Part shown: piece by piece, positions 54,909 to 64,000 of the stretch
How positions within the stretch are numbered: the first letter of the stretch is position 1
Layout of the letters: each line of letters opens with the position of its first letter
Origin: QHXW01 sp963768075
GTDB lineage: Bacteria; Acidobacteriota; Terriglobia; Bryobacterales; Bryobacteraceae
DNA length: 64,000 bases
Reading direction: 5' to 3'
Assembly: GCA_963768075.1 (NCBI GenBank)
Contig: CAVYHD010000013.1
Coordinates: forward strand, 1-64,000
Translations under genes and position numbers: made by a program
Notes under the pieces: model-generated
Seen by the model: only the letters and a program-made list of their open reading frames with translations
What the model was told of the DNA's origin: nothing
Databases searched by the model: none

Positions 54909-56255
54909 TTATTGCACCGCGGGCCGGCCCACCCGCTTCATCACCTGCCGCACGGTCGTCATGATGTGGTCTTCTACCTGCTCATCATAAGGTCCCGGCA
55001 GGCCGTAATAAATCATGCTTTGGTCGGCTTCGTAGCCGCCTTCCTTGAGTACGCGGAGCGACGGAATGTAGGACATCACATCATTGGAGTAGCCGGCCAC
55101 GATGATGCCCTTCGATCCGAATTCGCGCTTGATGCGCAGAACGTAATCCACCACCACTTCGCCGCCCAGGGCGACAAACGTCAGGTCTTTGCCGAACTGG
55201 ATGGCCTGCACCGGATAGGAATAGCGGCGAATGGGATTGCCCTCGTCGTAGAGGCGCAGCATCCCCTTCGCGTGACGCACTCGATACACGTTGGTTTCTT
55301 GCAATCGCGCCTCAAAACCTTCGCGCGACTGCGGCGCAAAACCCAGCTCGGTGATTTGAAATGCCGCATGCGTGGTCCCGTGTACGCGGGTGAGCTTCTC
55401 GCCCAGCACGCGCTTCACCTCGGCTGCCAGCTCCGCGCCGTGCTGGCGGGCCAGTTCGAGCGTGCTGCGCGGGTGAGGATTCTGGTCCGCCCCGCACAGC
55501 ATCACGAACATTGCCGCGGCGCCGGGATTGGCTTCCTCAATCGCGATTTGCGCAAAGCCAGCGTAATCGCCGCTGATCCGGTAGAACTGGCCCGTCAGCG
55601 TGGTGTTATGGCACGCATAGCCGAACAGCACCGCGCGCAGCTTGCCGTCGGGCGCGGTGACCTTCAGGACCGGCACATCGGGATCGCCGGGCCCCGTCGG
55701 ATTCTCACCGATGATCACGCCTTTGGGCGTATTCTCGCGCCGATTGATGGCGAACGTCGCGCGGCCGTTGCCGAACCAAAGGTTGGCGGGAGCGAGATCC
55801 TTGAGCGCCGCCCCCACCACCATCACCAGCTTCTCGGTCAGCGTGGCGGCGTAATCCGTCACCACCCGGCTATCCTCGGGCGTGAGCTCGAACATCGTTT
55901 CGAGATTGTGGCGGATGAGCGGCCCGGTATGCGTGTGCGATGAATTCAGCACCAGCTGCGCGCGGTCGATCCCGTACTCCTTCTCCACTCGGGCGGCCAC
56001 GATGTCGGCAATGCTGCGCGGCAGGCCGATGAGATCAGTCGACACGATGACCACGCGATTGCCTTTGTGGTCCTCGATCGCCAGGGCCTTGGCCCAGAGG
56101 TCGTGAATCGCGCCCTCAGACGGATGATCGCGGCCGGCATAACCCGACATGTAAATAGGCTTGTCCGGTGTGATGATGATGCGGCCGATGCCGGCTTTGT
56201 AGTCGGCCGCGGCGAGGGAACAGGCGAATAGCGACAAAACGAGTGAGGCACGCAT
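54909..56255 (-). CDS. Neutral/alkaline ceramidase N-terminal domain protein
   Basis: 448 residues with signal SLVLSLFACSLAAADYKAGI. The neutral ceramidase domain start IIITPDKPIYMSGYAGRDHP is followed by VVIVSTDLIGLPRSIADIVA (Asp) and LVLNSSHTHTGPLIRHNLET, whose Ser-Ser-His-Thr-His includes a catalytic Ser-like and zinc-binding His residues. Later: GYACHNTTLTGQFYRISGDY (His). Full ceramidases have about 670 residues with an extra C-terminal domain, so this is a short form. Ceramide is not obvious as its substrate here. Confidence 0.8.
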   Translation of the reverse strand: MRASLVLSLFACSLAAADYKAGIGRIIITPDKPIYMSGYAGRDHPSEGAIHDLWAKALAIEDHKGNRVVIVSTDLIGLPRSIADIVAARVEKEYGIDRAQLVLNSSHTHTGPLIRHNLETMFELTPEDSRVVTDYAATLTEKLVMVVGAALKDLAPANLWFGNGRATFAINRRENTPKGVIIGENPTGPGDPDVPVLKVTAPDGKLRAVLFGYACHNTTLTGQFYRISGDYAGFAQIAIEEANPGAAAMFVMLCGADQNPHPRSTLELARQHGAELAAEVKRVLGEKLTRVHGTTHAAFQITELGFAPQSREGFEARLQETNVYRVRHAKGMLRLYDEGNPIRRYSYPVQAIQFGKDLTFVALGGEVVVDYVLRIKREFGSKGIIVAGYSNDVMSYIPSLRVLKEGGYEADQSMIYYGLPGPYDEQVEDHIMTTVRQVMKRVGRPAVQ

Positions 56256-56273
56256 GGATGGTGATTATACGTC

Positions 56274-59200
56274 TCAGAGGCCCGCGGCTGCGAGTTCGGC
56301 CGGCTCGACCAATTCCACGATCCCACCCGCGAGGGCGCTCACGCGCGCGCCGGGTAGAAGAATGCCCGCCAGATTCAGAGGATCGGCCGCAGCAACCGTG
56401 ACACTGCCGCGATGCTCGTCCGAGCGCCGCATCGCGCGCAGCAGATCGATCGCCTCGGTTCGTGCAAACTGCTCACCCACCAGACCGGTGACGAACCGCC
56501 CGCCGCGTATTTCGCCGCGCGCTTCCATGCGCCGCAGCACGACCAGCAGATCGCGCCACGCAGGCGCCAGCGTTTCGCGGGCCAGCAGATCGCGAAACAC
56601 TACACCCCAGCGCAGCAGTAACTGGTTGGCAAATGCCTCGTGCGATTCCTGCGGAGACCCAACCGCCGGCCGCAACAGCGCCCACCTTCCCGCGGCGTGC
56701 CTGGGACGAGCACTGCGCCCGCGCCCTTCCCCACGCCGGCGTTTCGGATCGACAAGCGAGCGCAGGTTCTCGAACCCATCGGCCGTCACGAGGCCCGCCG
56801 CCACCAATTCCCATAGCCCGTCCTCCACTTCGCTTGAAAGCCTTCCGGTCGAACGTGTGAGGTCCGGAAAAAACGAAGCGCCATGCTGCCGCAGGGCCGC
56901 CAGCACCTCGCGCGCCGCGTGCGAAAGCGAATTCTCGATGGCAGCCGCATCGTTTTGCGCCGCTGCCACCAGCCACCCGCTGTCCTCCCGCAGAAAAATC
57001 GTGATGGGCGCCACACGCGTGGGGCGCACCCGGCCCGGCTCCGGACGCTCGAACGCGGGATGCGGCGAAAGCCGCCCCCAAATCACTTCACCAGACAGGC
57101 AAAGCTGATCGAGCAGATCGGGCGAATATCGCGCGATACGGCGCGGCAAAACCTGCGACTCCCACGCCGCGGCGGAAATCTCATATCCCTGCAACTGGCG
57201 AATCACTTGCAGCGCGCCATCCAGGCCGTGCAACTGGCTGCCCGGCGCGAGGTGCTGCCAGCGGGAAAGGAAGCGGATGAAATCCGCGGTCGAGACCGGC
57301 TCGATCTCGCGCCGCAGCCGGCTGATAGTGAGCCGGTGAATGCGGGCCAGCACCCGGCGATTCGACCACTCGATTTCCCCGGCGCCCTGCGGGCTGAAGC
57401 GCCCGCGAAGAATCTGTCCTTCCCTTTCGAGCTGTGCGAGCCCTGCATCCACGAGCTCGCGGGGAATGGAGAGCCGTTCCGCCAGTGCCTGTGCAGTAGT
57501 AGGGCCGGTTGATTCGAGCCAGCCCCGCAGCGCTTCCGTCACCGCGGCTTGTTGCTCATCCCCCGCGCCGAAATACGCCGCGTTGGCCATCCCCGCGCGC
57601 TCGGCCGCAGCCCACATGGCTGCATCTCCATGCTGAATCTTGATGACGCGATTCGCAGCCGTCAGTTCATCAAACCAATTCTGCCAATCCGCAACAGGCG
57701 GCAGCACGATCAGCGTCAGGAGGGCGTCGTGCAGTTCGTCGGCATCGCGTACCACGGGCCAGGATTCCGCCGTCACCTGCGCAATCGCCGCGGCATCCAG
57801 CGCGCCCATACCCTCCGCGAGATCCGGCAGCGTGCGCCGCATTTGTACCGCCCGGGCGCGGCGCTCTTCAAGCGGCGCGTCATCCAGATATGCGTACGGA
57901 TTGGAGTTCAGGATCTCATGCGAAAAAGGCGATGCCTCCGGAGTCTCGATCGCCACCGTGCGGATCGCGCCCTCGGCGATCCCGTCCAGCAGGCGCTTCA
58001 GCCCATCCACATCCATGGCTTCGTGCAGGCAGTTCGCAATGGTTTCGTTGACCAGCGGATGGTTGGGAATGCGAATCTCACCGGTCAGATTCTCGGCGCA
58101 CGCCGCCTGGTCGGGAAATACAGAGGCCAATAAATCGTCCGATCGCATCCGTTGGATGGGCGGCGGCACTTTGTTCCCGCCGTTGAAGCGCAGCACCGCG
58201 AGTGCGCGCGTCACGTTCCAGCGCCAGCGTGCCGTAAACATTGGCGCCGGCAACATGGCCTGCGTCAGCACCTGCTCCACCGTGGCTGACCGCAGGAACT
58301 CGAAGACCACCTCGAGCGGAAACGAGTGCTGCTCAGCGAGCGAAATCACGATGCCGTTATCGGTGGCCGCGGCTTGCAGCTCGAAATTGAACGACCGGCA
58401 GAACCGTTTGCGCAGCGCCAGCCCCCAGGCCCGGTTGATGCGCGAGCCAAAAGGTGCGTGCAGCACCAGTTGCATGCCGCCCGCCTCATCGAAAAACCGC
58501 TCGGCGACAATGGTCGTATGCGTGGGCATGGCGCCCAGCATGGCTTTTCCCGCCACAACGTAGGCGGCCGCCTGTTCCGCGCCGCGCCGGTCGAGGGCGC
58601 ACTCGCGCATCAGAAGCTCGACTGCCCCCTCGCCTCGACCCGCGGCAATATCTTCCCGCAGCCGCGATACTTCGCGGGAAAGCTCGTCAGTGCGGCCGGG
58701 GGCCTCGCCATTCCAAAACGGAATCGAGGGAGCCGCGCCGTGTGCATCCTCGACGCGCAGCCGCCCGGCCTCCACGCGCCGGATGCGCCACGATGTTGTT
58801 CCCAGCAGAAACACGTCGCCCGCCATGCTCTCGACGGCGAAGTCTTCATCCACCGTCCCTACCGTCGCGCCTTCGGGCTCGGCCACCACCAGATAATTGG
58901 CATTCTCGGGAATGGCGCCGCCCGAAGTAATGGCCGCGAGCCGCGCCCCACGCCGCCCCCTTACCCGGCCGTTGATTTGATCGCGATGCAGAAAAGTCCC
59001 GCTCCGGCCGCGTTGCGTGGCAATGCCATCCGAGAGCATCGTCACTACGGCGTCGAAATCGGCGCGATTCAAATGGCGATATGAATACGTGCCGCGCACG
59101 AGTGCAAACAGATCGTCCTCGCTCCAGTCCCCGGTCGCGGCAGTGGCGACGATTTGCTGCGCCAGAATATCGAGCGCGCCGTGCGGGATTTCGAGGCGAT

Positions 59201-60395
59201 CCAGTTCTCCGCCGCGGATCGCGCGCATCAGTGCCGCACACTCCACCAGTTCGTCGCGTGTGGTGGCGAAGATGCGGCCCTGGGGCATCGCGCCCACCCA
59301 ATGCCCCGAGCGGCCGATGCGTTGCAGCGCCACCGCGATGGAGCGGGGCGTTCCAATTTGGCAAACCAGATCCACGGTCCCGATATCGATGCCCAGCTCG
59401 AGCGACGCCGTCGCCACCACCGCCCGCAGTTCGCCGTTCTTGAGCCGGTTTTCCGCCTCGAATCGCAACGCGCGGGAGAGGCTTCCGTGGTGCGGCAACA
59501 CCGCGTTTTCGCCCAGGCGTTCGGAAAGCGCGTGCGATACGCGCTCCGCCAGGCGCCGCGTATTGACGAATACCAGCGTAGTGCGGTTCGCGCGGATCAG
59601 ATCGGCTACGCGGTCATAGATCTCCGCCCACATCTCGTTAGTGGCCACCGCGCCCAATTCGTCCTTCGGAACTTCAACCGCGAGGTCCATCGCGCGGCGG
59701 TGCCCGATTTGAATGATGCCCGCCCGTTCGCTGAGGAATTGCGCAACCTCTTCGATGGGTTTGACCGTTGCGGAGAGTCCGATGCGCTGCGGTTTCCCGC
59801 CCTCCACCAGCGCATCCAGGCGCGCGAGCGAGAGAGCCAGGTGAGAGCCGCGTTTGTCGTCGGCCAGGGCATGGATTTCGTCCACGATCACTGTTCGCGT
59901 CGTGCGCAGCATGCGCCGTGAGCCTTCGGCGGTCAGCAGAATATACAGCGATTCCGGCGTGGTGACCAAAATATGCGGCGGGTGCTTGCCCATCCTCTGC
60001 CGCTCCCACATGGGTGTGTCGCCGGTGCGGACCGCAGTGCGGATGGACGGGAGCAGAATCCCCTTTTCCGCGGCCAGCGCCGTGATCTCGGCGAGCGGCG
60101 TCTCCAGGTTCTTGCGGATGTCGTTGCTGAGGGCTTTGAGCGGCGAGACGTATACTGCCACCGTCTCATCCCGCAGCGAGCCCTCACGCGCGGCACGGAC
60201 TAGCGAATCGAGACAGATTAGAAACGCCGAGAGCGTTTTCCCCGATCCGGTCGGCGCGGAAATCAGAATATCGTGGCCGGAGCGGATTTCCGGCCAACCG
60301 AGAATCTGGGGTTCGGTCGGCGCCAGGAACCGTCGCTCGAACCATTCAACGGTAAGGGGATCGAAACCCGCGAGCGCGGGGCAAACTTCGGCCAT
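56274..60395 (-). CDS. lhr: Lhr family ATP-dependent helicase
   Basis: 1,373 residues, complete. DEAD-box core: Walker A (SAPTGSGKTLSAFL), motif Ia (VSPLKALSND), motif II (VDEIHALADDKRGSHLALSL), motif III (GLSATVKPI), then motif IV (LVFVNTRRLAERVSHAL), V (ATASLELGIDIGTVDLV) and VI (QRIGRSGHWVGAM). The remaining 900 residues form the winged helix, beta-barrel (DUF4635-like) and the C-terminal part of long Lhr proteins. Lhr unwinds RNA-DNA hybrids 3' to 5' in DNA repair. It is by far the longest intact gene and shows no indels. Confidence 0.9.
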   Translation of the reverse strand: MAEVCPALAGFDPLTVEWFERRFLAPTEPQILGWPEIRSGHDILISAPTGSGKTLSAFLICLDSLVRAAREGSLRDETVAVYVSPLKALSNDIRKNLETPLAEITALAAEKGILLPSIRTAVRTGDTPMWERQRMGKHPPHILVTTPESLYILLTAEGSRRMLRTTRTVIVDEIHALADDKRGSHLALSLARLDALVEGGKPQRIGLSATVKPIEEVAQFLSERAGIIQIGHRRAMDLAVEVPKDELGAVATNEMWAEIYDRVADLIRANRTTLVFVNTRRLAERVSHALSERLGENAVLPHHGSLSRALRFEAENRLKNGELRAVVATASLELGIDIGTVDLVCQIGTPRSIAVALQRIGRSGHWVGAMPQGRIFATTRDELVECAALMRAIRGGELDRLEIPHGALDILAQQIVATAATGDWSEDDLFALVRGTYSYRHLNRADFDAVVTMLSDGIATQRGRSGTFLHRDQINGRVRGRRGARLAAITSGGAIPENANYLVVAEPEGATVGTVDEDFAVESMAGDVFLLGTTSWRIRRVEAGRLRVEDAHGAAPSIPFWNGEAPGRTDELSREVSRLREDIAAGRGEGAVELLMRECALDRRGAEQAAAYVVAGKAMLGAMPTHTTIVAERFFDEAGGMQLVLHAPFGSRINRAWGLALRKRFCRSFNFELQAAATDNGIVISLAEQHSFPLEVVFEFLRSATVEQVLTQAMLPAPMFTARWRWNVTRALAVLRFNGGNKVPPPIQRMRSDDLLASVFPDQAACAENLTGEIRIPNHPLVNETIANCLHEAMDVDGLKRLLDGIAEGAIRTVAIETPEASPFSHEILNSNPYAYLDDAPLEERRARAVQMRRTLPDLAEGMGALDAAAIAQVTAESWPVVRDADELHDALLTLIVLPPVADWQNWFDELTAANRVIKIQHGDAAMWAAAERAGMANAAYFGAGDEQQAAVTEALRGWLESTGPTTAQALAERLSIPRELVDAGLAQLEREGQILRGRFSPQGAGEIEWSNRRVLARIHRLTISRLRREIEPVSTADFIRFLSRWQHLAPGSQLHGLDGALQVIRQLQGYEISAAAWESQVLPRRIARYSPDLLDQLCLSGEVIWGRLSPHPAFERPEPGRVRPTRVAPITIFLREDSGWLVAAAQNDAAAIENSLSHAAREVLAALRQHGASFFPDLTRSTGRLSSEVEDGLWELVAAGLVTADGFENLRSLVDPKRRRGEGRGRSARPRHAAGRWALLRPAVGSPQESHEAFANQLLLRWGVVFRDLLARETLAPAWRDLLVVLRRMEARGEIRGGRFVTGLVGEQFARTEAIDLLRAMRRSDEHRGSVTVAAADPLNLAGILLPGARVSALAGGIVELVEPAELAAAGL

Positions 60396-60440
60396 TTAAC
60401 TACCAGCTTGACACTGTTACCTGATTTCCGGCAACGATGG

Positions 60441-60956
60441 CTACGCCTTCTGGGCCGTCCAGAACTTCATCTCGTCGGCCGAGGGTCCGTACATGCCCGG
60501 GACCTCGATCTCATTGAGCCGCAGGTAGACACTCAACTGCGCACGATGGTGAATCAGGTGATTCATTACCACGCTCCGCAGCACCGCGACCCGTGGCATC
60601 GAAAAGATGGCCTGCCCGCCATACTTGAAGGTCCATATCTTCTGAAAGTCGGCGTCGCTGGCACCCGCGATCAGCTGGCGCGCTTCCGCCACGTTCTTGT
60701 CAAAATCCGCCAGAAGCTGCTGGTTGGACGCAGCCAGGTACGGCTTTTGGCCGGCCTGGATCTCCAGAACCTCCGACTGCAAAGTGTGCACCGCCCAACC
60801 TGGCAGTTCGGCGACGTGACTGGCCAGGCGGCCAAGGGCCATCGATTTCTCGTGTGGCTTGTAGTCGAATTTGCCGTCCGGAACGCGTTCCAACATCTTC
60901 CGGGTGCTCTTCATTTCTTCATCGAACTCGGGCAAAATCATCTCACTAATGGGCAT
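60441..60956 (-). CDS. DinB family protein
   Basis: 171 residues from the ATG at 60956 (GGAGGAG five bases upstream). Four-helix DinB/YfiT fold with the metal-binding His triad: LGRLASHVAELPGWAVHTLQ (His), later VMNHLIHHRAQLSVYLRLN (two His three to four apart). The family is thiol-dependent S-transferases; bacillithiol-using members exist, which agrees with the ypdA gene in this region. Stand-alone gene. Function not fixed. Confidence 0.85.
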   Translation of the reverse strand: MPISEMILPEFDEEMKSTRKMLERVPDGKFDYKPHEKSMALGRLASHVAELPGWAVHTLQSEVLEIQAGQKPYLAASNQQLLADFDKNVAEARQLIAGASDADFQKIWTFKYGGQAIFSMPRVAVLRSVVMNHLIHHRAQLSVYLRLNEIEVPGMYGPSADEMKFWTAQKA

Positions 60957-61032
60957 TTTGCTCCTCCGCCGCGACATGCGGCAGCAAGGAGAATATCACG
61001 TCCAAAAAGCGAAGACAAGGCGAAAATGCGCT

Positions 61033-61623
61033 CTACTTCAGCTTCCTGGCGCGGTCGTAATCTTCCACAAGTTTTTTGGTGACTTTCTCGGCCACGTCGG
61101 CGCTGGAGCCGTGGAACTTGCCGCCCATACTTTCCTGCGTGGTCGACCAGATCACATCGCCGTCTTTGTTGACCAGCCGAACCGCCGCGACGGCCTCATG
61201 CCTCCGCTCCAGGCTGTGGGAGGACTCGCTGTCGCCAAAATCAACTCCCTGCCCACGGTTGGTCTGATCGCGGCCCTCGGTCCGGCCGCTGTAACTGCTG
61301 CTGCTGCCTTTAGTTAGGTTCGCCTGGGCGTGGATGCTGTCGCTCGCTGTATGCTCGTCGGTGAAAACCAGGTCTTCGGCCGAACCCCGCAAAAAGGCGT
61401 CCGCCTTGTCGGCATTCTCGGTGACCACGAACAGTTTTGTATTTTGCAGGCCGCTGAGGATCATGTCACGCATCTGCGTGGCCGTCTCGCCGCCGGAAAA
61501 TCGATCGACGAACAGACGCCGAATGCTCAAGAGCTGCTGCAGCGTCTCCTGGTCGATTGTGGCCGGGTCCGGGGCGGGCGTTTGGGCGGCGGCGATGAGT
61601 AGAAGGGTAATAGGAACAATCAT
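61033..61623 (-). CDS. Hypothetical secreted protein
   Basis: 196 residues with a short signal (IVPITLLLIAAAQTPAP). The first half has RLFVDRFSGGETATQMRDMI then LSGLQNTKLFVVTENADKAD, with a pattern like the CsgG/LpoB-type (DUF4136-like) ADP-ribosylation-like fold: a strand, a helix, then a strand. Next is a low-complexity Ser/Gly/Asp region, and a strand-helix end (VRLVNKDGDVIWSTTQES). It overlaps no other gene; a second hypothetical gene precedes it by a base. Function unknown. Confidence 0.6.
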   Translation of the reverse strand: MIVPITLLLIAAAQTPAPDPATIDQETLQQLLSIRRLFVDRFSGGETATQMRDMILSGLQNTKLFVVTENADKADAFLRGSAEDLVFTDEHTASDSIHAQANLTKGSSSSYSGRTEGRDQTNRGQGVDFGDSESSHSLERRHEAVAAVRLVNKDGDVIWSTTQESMGGKFHGSSADVAEKVTKKLVEDYDRARKLK

Positions 61624-62079
61624 TTAGGAGCCTTTTCCGGAGCGCCGGGCATCATCGTCCTGATACTCGATCCGGCGGCCTGATTTGGCTTCCAGGATGA
61701 CCAGCAACGAGCGAACGTCGGCTTTGCCCACCAGAAACACCATCGCCTGCTGTTTCCCGCGATCGTCCGTGAATTCAACTGTTAAATAGTGCTTCCTGGT
61801 TTTGCTGAGCAGGAAAACGGGTGATAATAGGACCGCTTCCGCGTAGCGGCGGCTGACCCGCTGGCCATACTCGACCGCGTTGATCTTGTCGTAGGGAATC
61901 TGTACCGTCACGCCCTTTGTCTGGAACAGGAAGATGTCTTCTCCGCGGGTATTGATAAATCCGCCCGTTTTGGTGGGAAGAGCGGAAATGGTTCCGCCGA
62001 TATACTGGACGTGGTCGCCGGAATCACGGGCGTAGGTACCGCTGACAAGGAGAAGCGCAAATACGGATCGGCAAATCAT
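61624..62079 (-). CDS. Hypothetical secreted protein
   Basis: 151 residues with a signal peptide (SVFALLLVSGTYARDSGDH). Mature part: VQYIGGTISALPTKTGGFIN, then FLFQTKGVTVQIPYDKINAV and HYLTVEFTDDRGKQQAMVFL, the pattern of a small beta barrel of PH-like type (bacterial PH domain of the DUF3135 class cannot be excluded). Its stop abuts the next gene's start, so the two form an operon. Function unknown. Confidence 0.6.
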   Translation of the reverse strand: MICRSVFALLLVSGTYARDSGDHVQYIGGTISALPTKTGGFINTRGEDIFLFQTKGVTVQIPYDKINAVEYGQRVSRRYAEAVLLSPVFLLSKTRKHYLTVEFTDDRGKQQAMVFLVGKADVRSLLVILEAKSGRRIEYQDDDARRSGKGS

Positions 62080-62153
62080 GGATTTGCTAGAAAAGTGCCA
62101 TCATCGCCGGGGGATTCTCACCGCTGACGTATAATCGCTACATCCGAGAAGAA

Positions 62154-63284
62154 TTGGTACGCCCGGCGATCCCCTGGTATGTGTGGTGCTCGGTTCTTGC
62201 CGTCACCTCCGCCATGGTGGGGACACATTGGGATATTTCCTGGCACCGTTCGATTGGCCGGGACACATTTTGGACGCCCGCGCACATCGCGATCTACATG
62301 TGCGGGGTTCTGGCTGGTCTATCCTGCGGCTATCTGATTCTTTCTACAACACTTAATACCGGTTCTGCGCTGCGAGACACAGCCGTGAAGATCTGGGGCT
62401 TCCGCGGACCTCTGGGGGCCTTCATTGCGGCATGGGGCGGCATTGCCATGATCACCTCGGCGCCATTCGACGACTGGTGGCATAACGCCTACGGGCTCGA
62501 TGTGAAGATTCTGAGCCCGCCGCACGTGCTGTTAATCACGGGAATGGTGGGGGTGCAGTTTGGTGCTTTGGTGCTGATTCTAGGGCAGATGAACCGTGTG
62601 AGGGACGCGGCGCGGGCCAAGCTGGAATGGCTGTTCCTGTATGTGGGCGCCTTGATCGTGGTGTGCATTATGATCCTGCTCTTTGAGTATGAACTGCGGA
62701 TCTACATGCACAGCGCGTTTCCCTATCGTGTTTTGGCCATCGCAATACCGGGCATATTAGCGGGCGTGTCGAGAGCCTCGGGCCGCCGGTGGGCGGCGGC
62801 CATCGTGACCGGGATCTACAGTCTGTTTTTGATCGCTTGTGTCTGGATTCTGCCGTTGTTTGCGGCCACACCGAAGCTGGGGCCGGTGTATCAGCAGGTG
62901 ACGCACTTCGTGCCACCGGAATTTCCGGTGCTGCTCGTGGTACCGGCGATAGGGCTCGATTGGCTGTGGGCGCGGACTACGAACTGGAACCCGTGGCTCC
63001 AAGCAGTGGTTTCCGGAATTGTGTTTGTCGTATTGATTGTTGCGGCGGAGTGGCCGTTCGCCACCTTTCTGATGAGCCCTTACAGCCGCAACTGGGTGTT
63101 CGGGACGACTTACTTCGACTACAACACGCATCCCAACAGCCACTACGTGCGCAACCTGTTCGTGCAGTTGGAGAAAACGCCCGGCCAGTTCTGGATGGAG
63201 ATGGCGTATGCGGTCATAGCCGCGATTCTAACTACTCGTCTAGGGATGGCCTGGGGCAACTGGATGCGGCGGATCCGGCGGTGA
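62154..63284 (+). CDS. Hypothetical polytopic membrane protein
   Basis: 376 residues with about nine or ten hydrophobic segments, starting WYVWCSVLAVTSAMVGTHWD, then HIAIYMCGVLAGLSCGYLIL, GAFIAAWGGIAMITSAPFDD and so on. Conserved His, Asp and Trp lie at membrane edges: WDISWHRSIGRDTFW and FDDWWHNAYGLDVK. These might bind a metal, but no family is certain. Start is a TTG at 62154. The next gene begins 4 bases on, so the two make an operon. Confidence 0.6.
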   Translation: MVRPAIPWYVWCSVLAVTSAMVGTHWDISWHRSIGRDTFWTPAHIAIYMCGVLAGLSCGYLILSTTLNTGSALRDTAVKIWGFRGPLGAFIAAWGGIAMITSAPFDDWWHNAYGLDVKILSPPHVLLITGMVGVQFGALVLILGQMNRVRDAARAKLEWLFLYVGALIVVCIMILLFEYELRIYMHSAFPYRVLAIAIPGILAGVSRASGRRWAAAIVTGIYSLFLIACVWILPLFAATPKLGPVYQQVTHFVPPEFPVLLVVPAIGLDWLWARTTNWNPWLQAVVSGIVFVVLIVAAEWPFATFLMSPYSRNWVFGTTYFDYNTHPNSHYVRNLFVQLEKTPGQFWMEMAYAVIAAILTTRLGMAWGNWMRRIRR

Positions 63285-63288
63285 AGCG

Positions 63289-64000
63289 ATGATCGCGGGC
63301 CGTCTGGCTCTGTTCTTCGCCGTTTCGACAGCAGCATTCGCGCACGTCGGCAGCCCAGATGTGTTCTATGAGGGCAATGCCGGGCCCTATCACTTGCTGG
63401 TGACGGTGCGACCACCGGCGGTAATTCCAGGAGTGGCCGAGGTAGAAGTGCGGTCCGCGTCGCCCGATGTCAAGGAAGTGCGGGTGGTGCCGTTGCGACT
63501 GACGGGTCCGGGAGCGAAGTTTGCGCCGACTCCAGATATTGCGAAACGCTCGCCGGACGACCCGCAATTCTACACGGGCAGCCTGTGGATGATGGGCTTC
63601 GGAGCGTGGCAGGTGCGCGTGGAAGCGGATGGCGCACTGGGGAAAGGTGAGTTGTCGGTCCCGGTGCCGGCGCTGGCCATGCGGTCCTCCAGGATGCAGA
63701 AGGGCCTGGGAACAGGCTTGTTCGCCCTGCTGGCGGTGCTGGTGATCGGCATCGTAAGTATTGTGGGGGCGGGCGTACGCGAGGCGCAGCTCGAACCGGG
63801 AGTGGCGACTCCCGAGAAAAATCGCAAACGCGGCGCGGTGGTGATGGCCGTTACCTTCGTGCTGGTTTGCCTGGCGGTATATCTGGGTGGTAAGTGGTGG
63901 GATGCGGAAGCGAGAGCCTACGCGAGCAACATCTACCAGCCGGTGGAGATGTCGGCAACGGTCGAGAACGGAGGGAGGCTGGTACTCCGGCTCCAGGACA
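63289..64000 (+). CDS. Membrane protein with an exported beta domain (CopC/YtkA-like), cut by the window end
   Basis: 237 residues are visible before the window end. Signal start RLALFFAVSTAAFAHVGSPD leaves a mature N-terminal His-Val, followed by a beta domain (YHLLVTVRPPAVIPGVAEVE, RVVPLRLTGPGAKFAPTPDI, GSLWMMGFGAWQVRVEADGA) of the YtkA/FixH or CopC type. Two membrane segments follow (GLFALLAVLVIGIVSIVGAG; AVVMAVTFVLVCLAVYLGGK) and a new beta-rich part. The N-terminal His and exported fold would suit copper binding. It pairs with the polytopic protein gene before it. Confidence 0.6.
   Translation, partial: MIAGRLALFFAVSTAAFAHVGSPDVFYEGNAGPYHLLVTVRPPAVIPGVAEVEVRSASPDVKEVRVVPLRLTGPGAKFAPTPDIAKRSPDDPQFYTGSLWMMGFGAWQVRVEADGALGKGELSVPVPALAMRSSRMQKGLGTGLFALLAVLVIGIVSIVGAGVREAQLEPGVATPEKNRKRGAVVMAVTFVLVCLAVYLGGKWWDAEARAYASNIYQPVEMSATVENGGRLVLRLQD

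Noticed and set aside
54909..56255. Full-length neutral ceramidase acting on sphingolipids
   Set aside because: Only the N-terminal catalytic domain is present; the protein is about 200 residues short and no sphingolipid genes are nearby.

Overview
The window appears to join DNA from two bacterial lineages. Bases 1 to about 8,800 look actinobacterial, probably Thermoleophilia/Solirubrobacterales-like. The signs are very GC-rich codon use, a NarL-type sensor kinase, an ABC-2 exporter, an SPFH protein followed by an Arc-type ribbon-helix-helix protein, and a DUF1254 gene. From about 8,800 to 64,000 the content looks like Acidobacteriota of the Solibacter/Bryobacter group. The signs there are a Solibacter-type C-terminal surface domain (TIGR03437 type), PQQ and PQQ-like propeller proteins, Tat-exported Gfo/Idh/MocA oxidoreductases, a kumamolisin with Ig-like repeats, CarD, YpdA and a two-subunit-III cytochrome oxidase operon. 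At the boundary a DUF1254 gene loses its 3' end and an Nramp transporter gene loses its 5' end within a few bases. No integrase, tRNA or repeat is visible there. A chimeric contig is the simplest reading. The assignment to lineages is inference from gene content, not from a database search.

Layout of part one (minus and plus strands mixed): sensor kinase cut by the window start; membrane protein; PH-like protein; RidA; ABC permease and ATPase, divergent from SPFH plus Arc-like protein with a palindromic intergenic region; VOC remnant; carboxymuconolactone decarboxylase family protein; methyltransferase; SnoaL-like protein; truncated DUF1254.

Layout of part two: Nramp 3' end; BON lipoprotein; Gfo/Idh/MocA oxidoreductase; TIM-barrel secreted protein; an acyl-CoA-like cluster (phosphotransferase, histidine phosphatase, MaoC, converging on an acyl-CoA ligase plus MFS transporter); zinc-ribbon protein; ypdA overlapping alaS; a REP-flanked RAYT transposase and an orphan HicB; creatininase family protein; DUF29 remnant; citrate synthase; Skp/OmpH, GroES and PafA-like phosphatase; a pentaheme cytochrome with a PQQ dehydrogenase; oxidoreductase; lectin-like and small secreted proteins; D-threonine-aldolase-type enzyme; papain-like peptidase; large repeat surface protein; hutH; coiled-coil protein; sedolisin; tRNA-Asp; sugar-phosphate isomerase; carD with a consensus promoter; the cox operon; PQQ-like propeller; M1 peptidase; Uma2; ceramidase-like protein; Lhr helicase; DinB; two secreted unknowns; and a two-gene membrane/copper-chaperone-like unit cut by the window end.

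Many genes between about 0.4 and 39.2 kb are broken by single-base indels, including the essential alaS and the citrate synthase gene. From 39.2 kb on, even the 1,158- and 1,373-codon genes are intact. I read most breaks as uncorrected sequencing errors and annotate such genes across the breaks, saying where they lie. No CRISPR array, prophage or obvious defence island is present. I found no clearly new multi-gene system. The best leads are the REP/RAYT unit, the PQQ dehydrogenase/multiheme pair, several palindromic control regions and the uncharacterised surface and membrane proteins.
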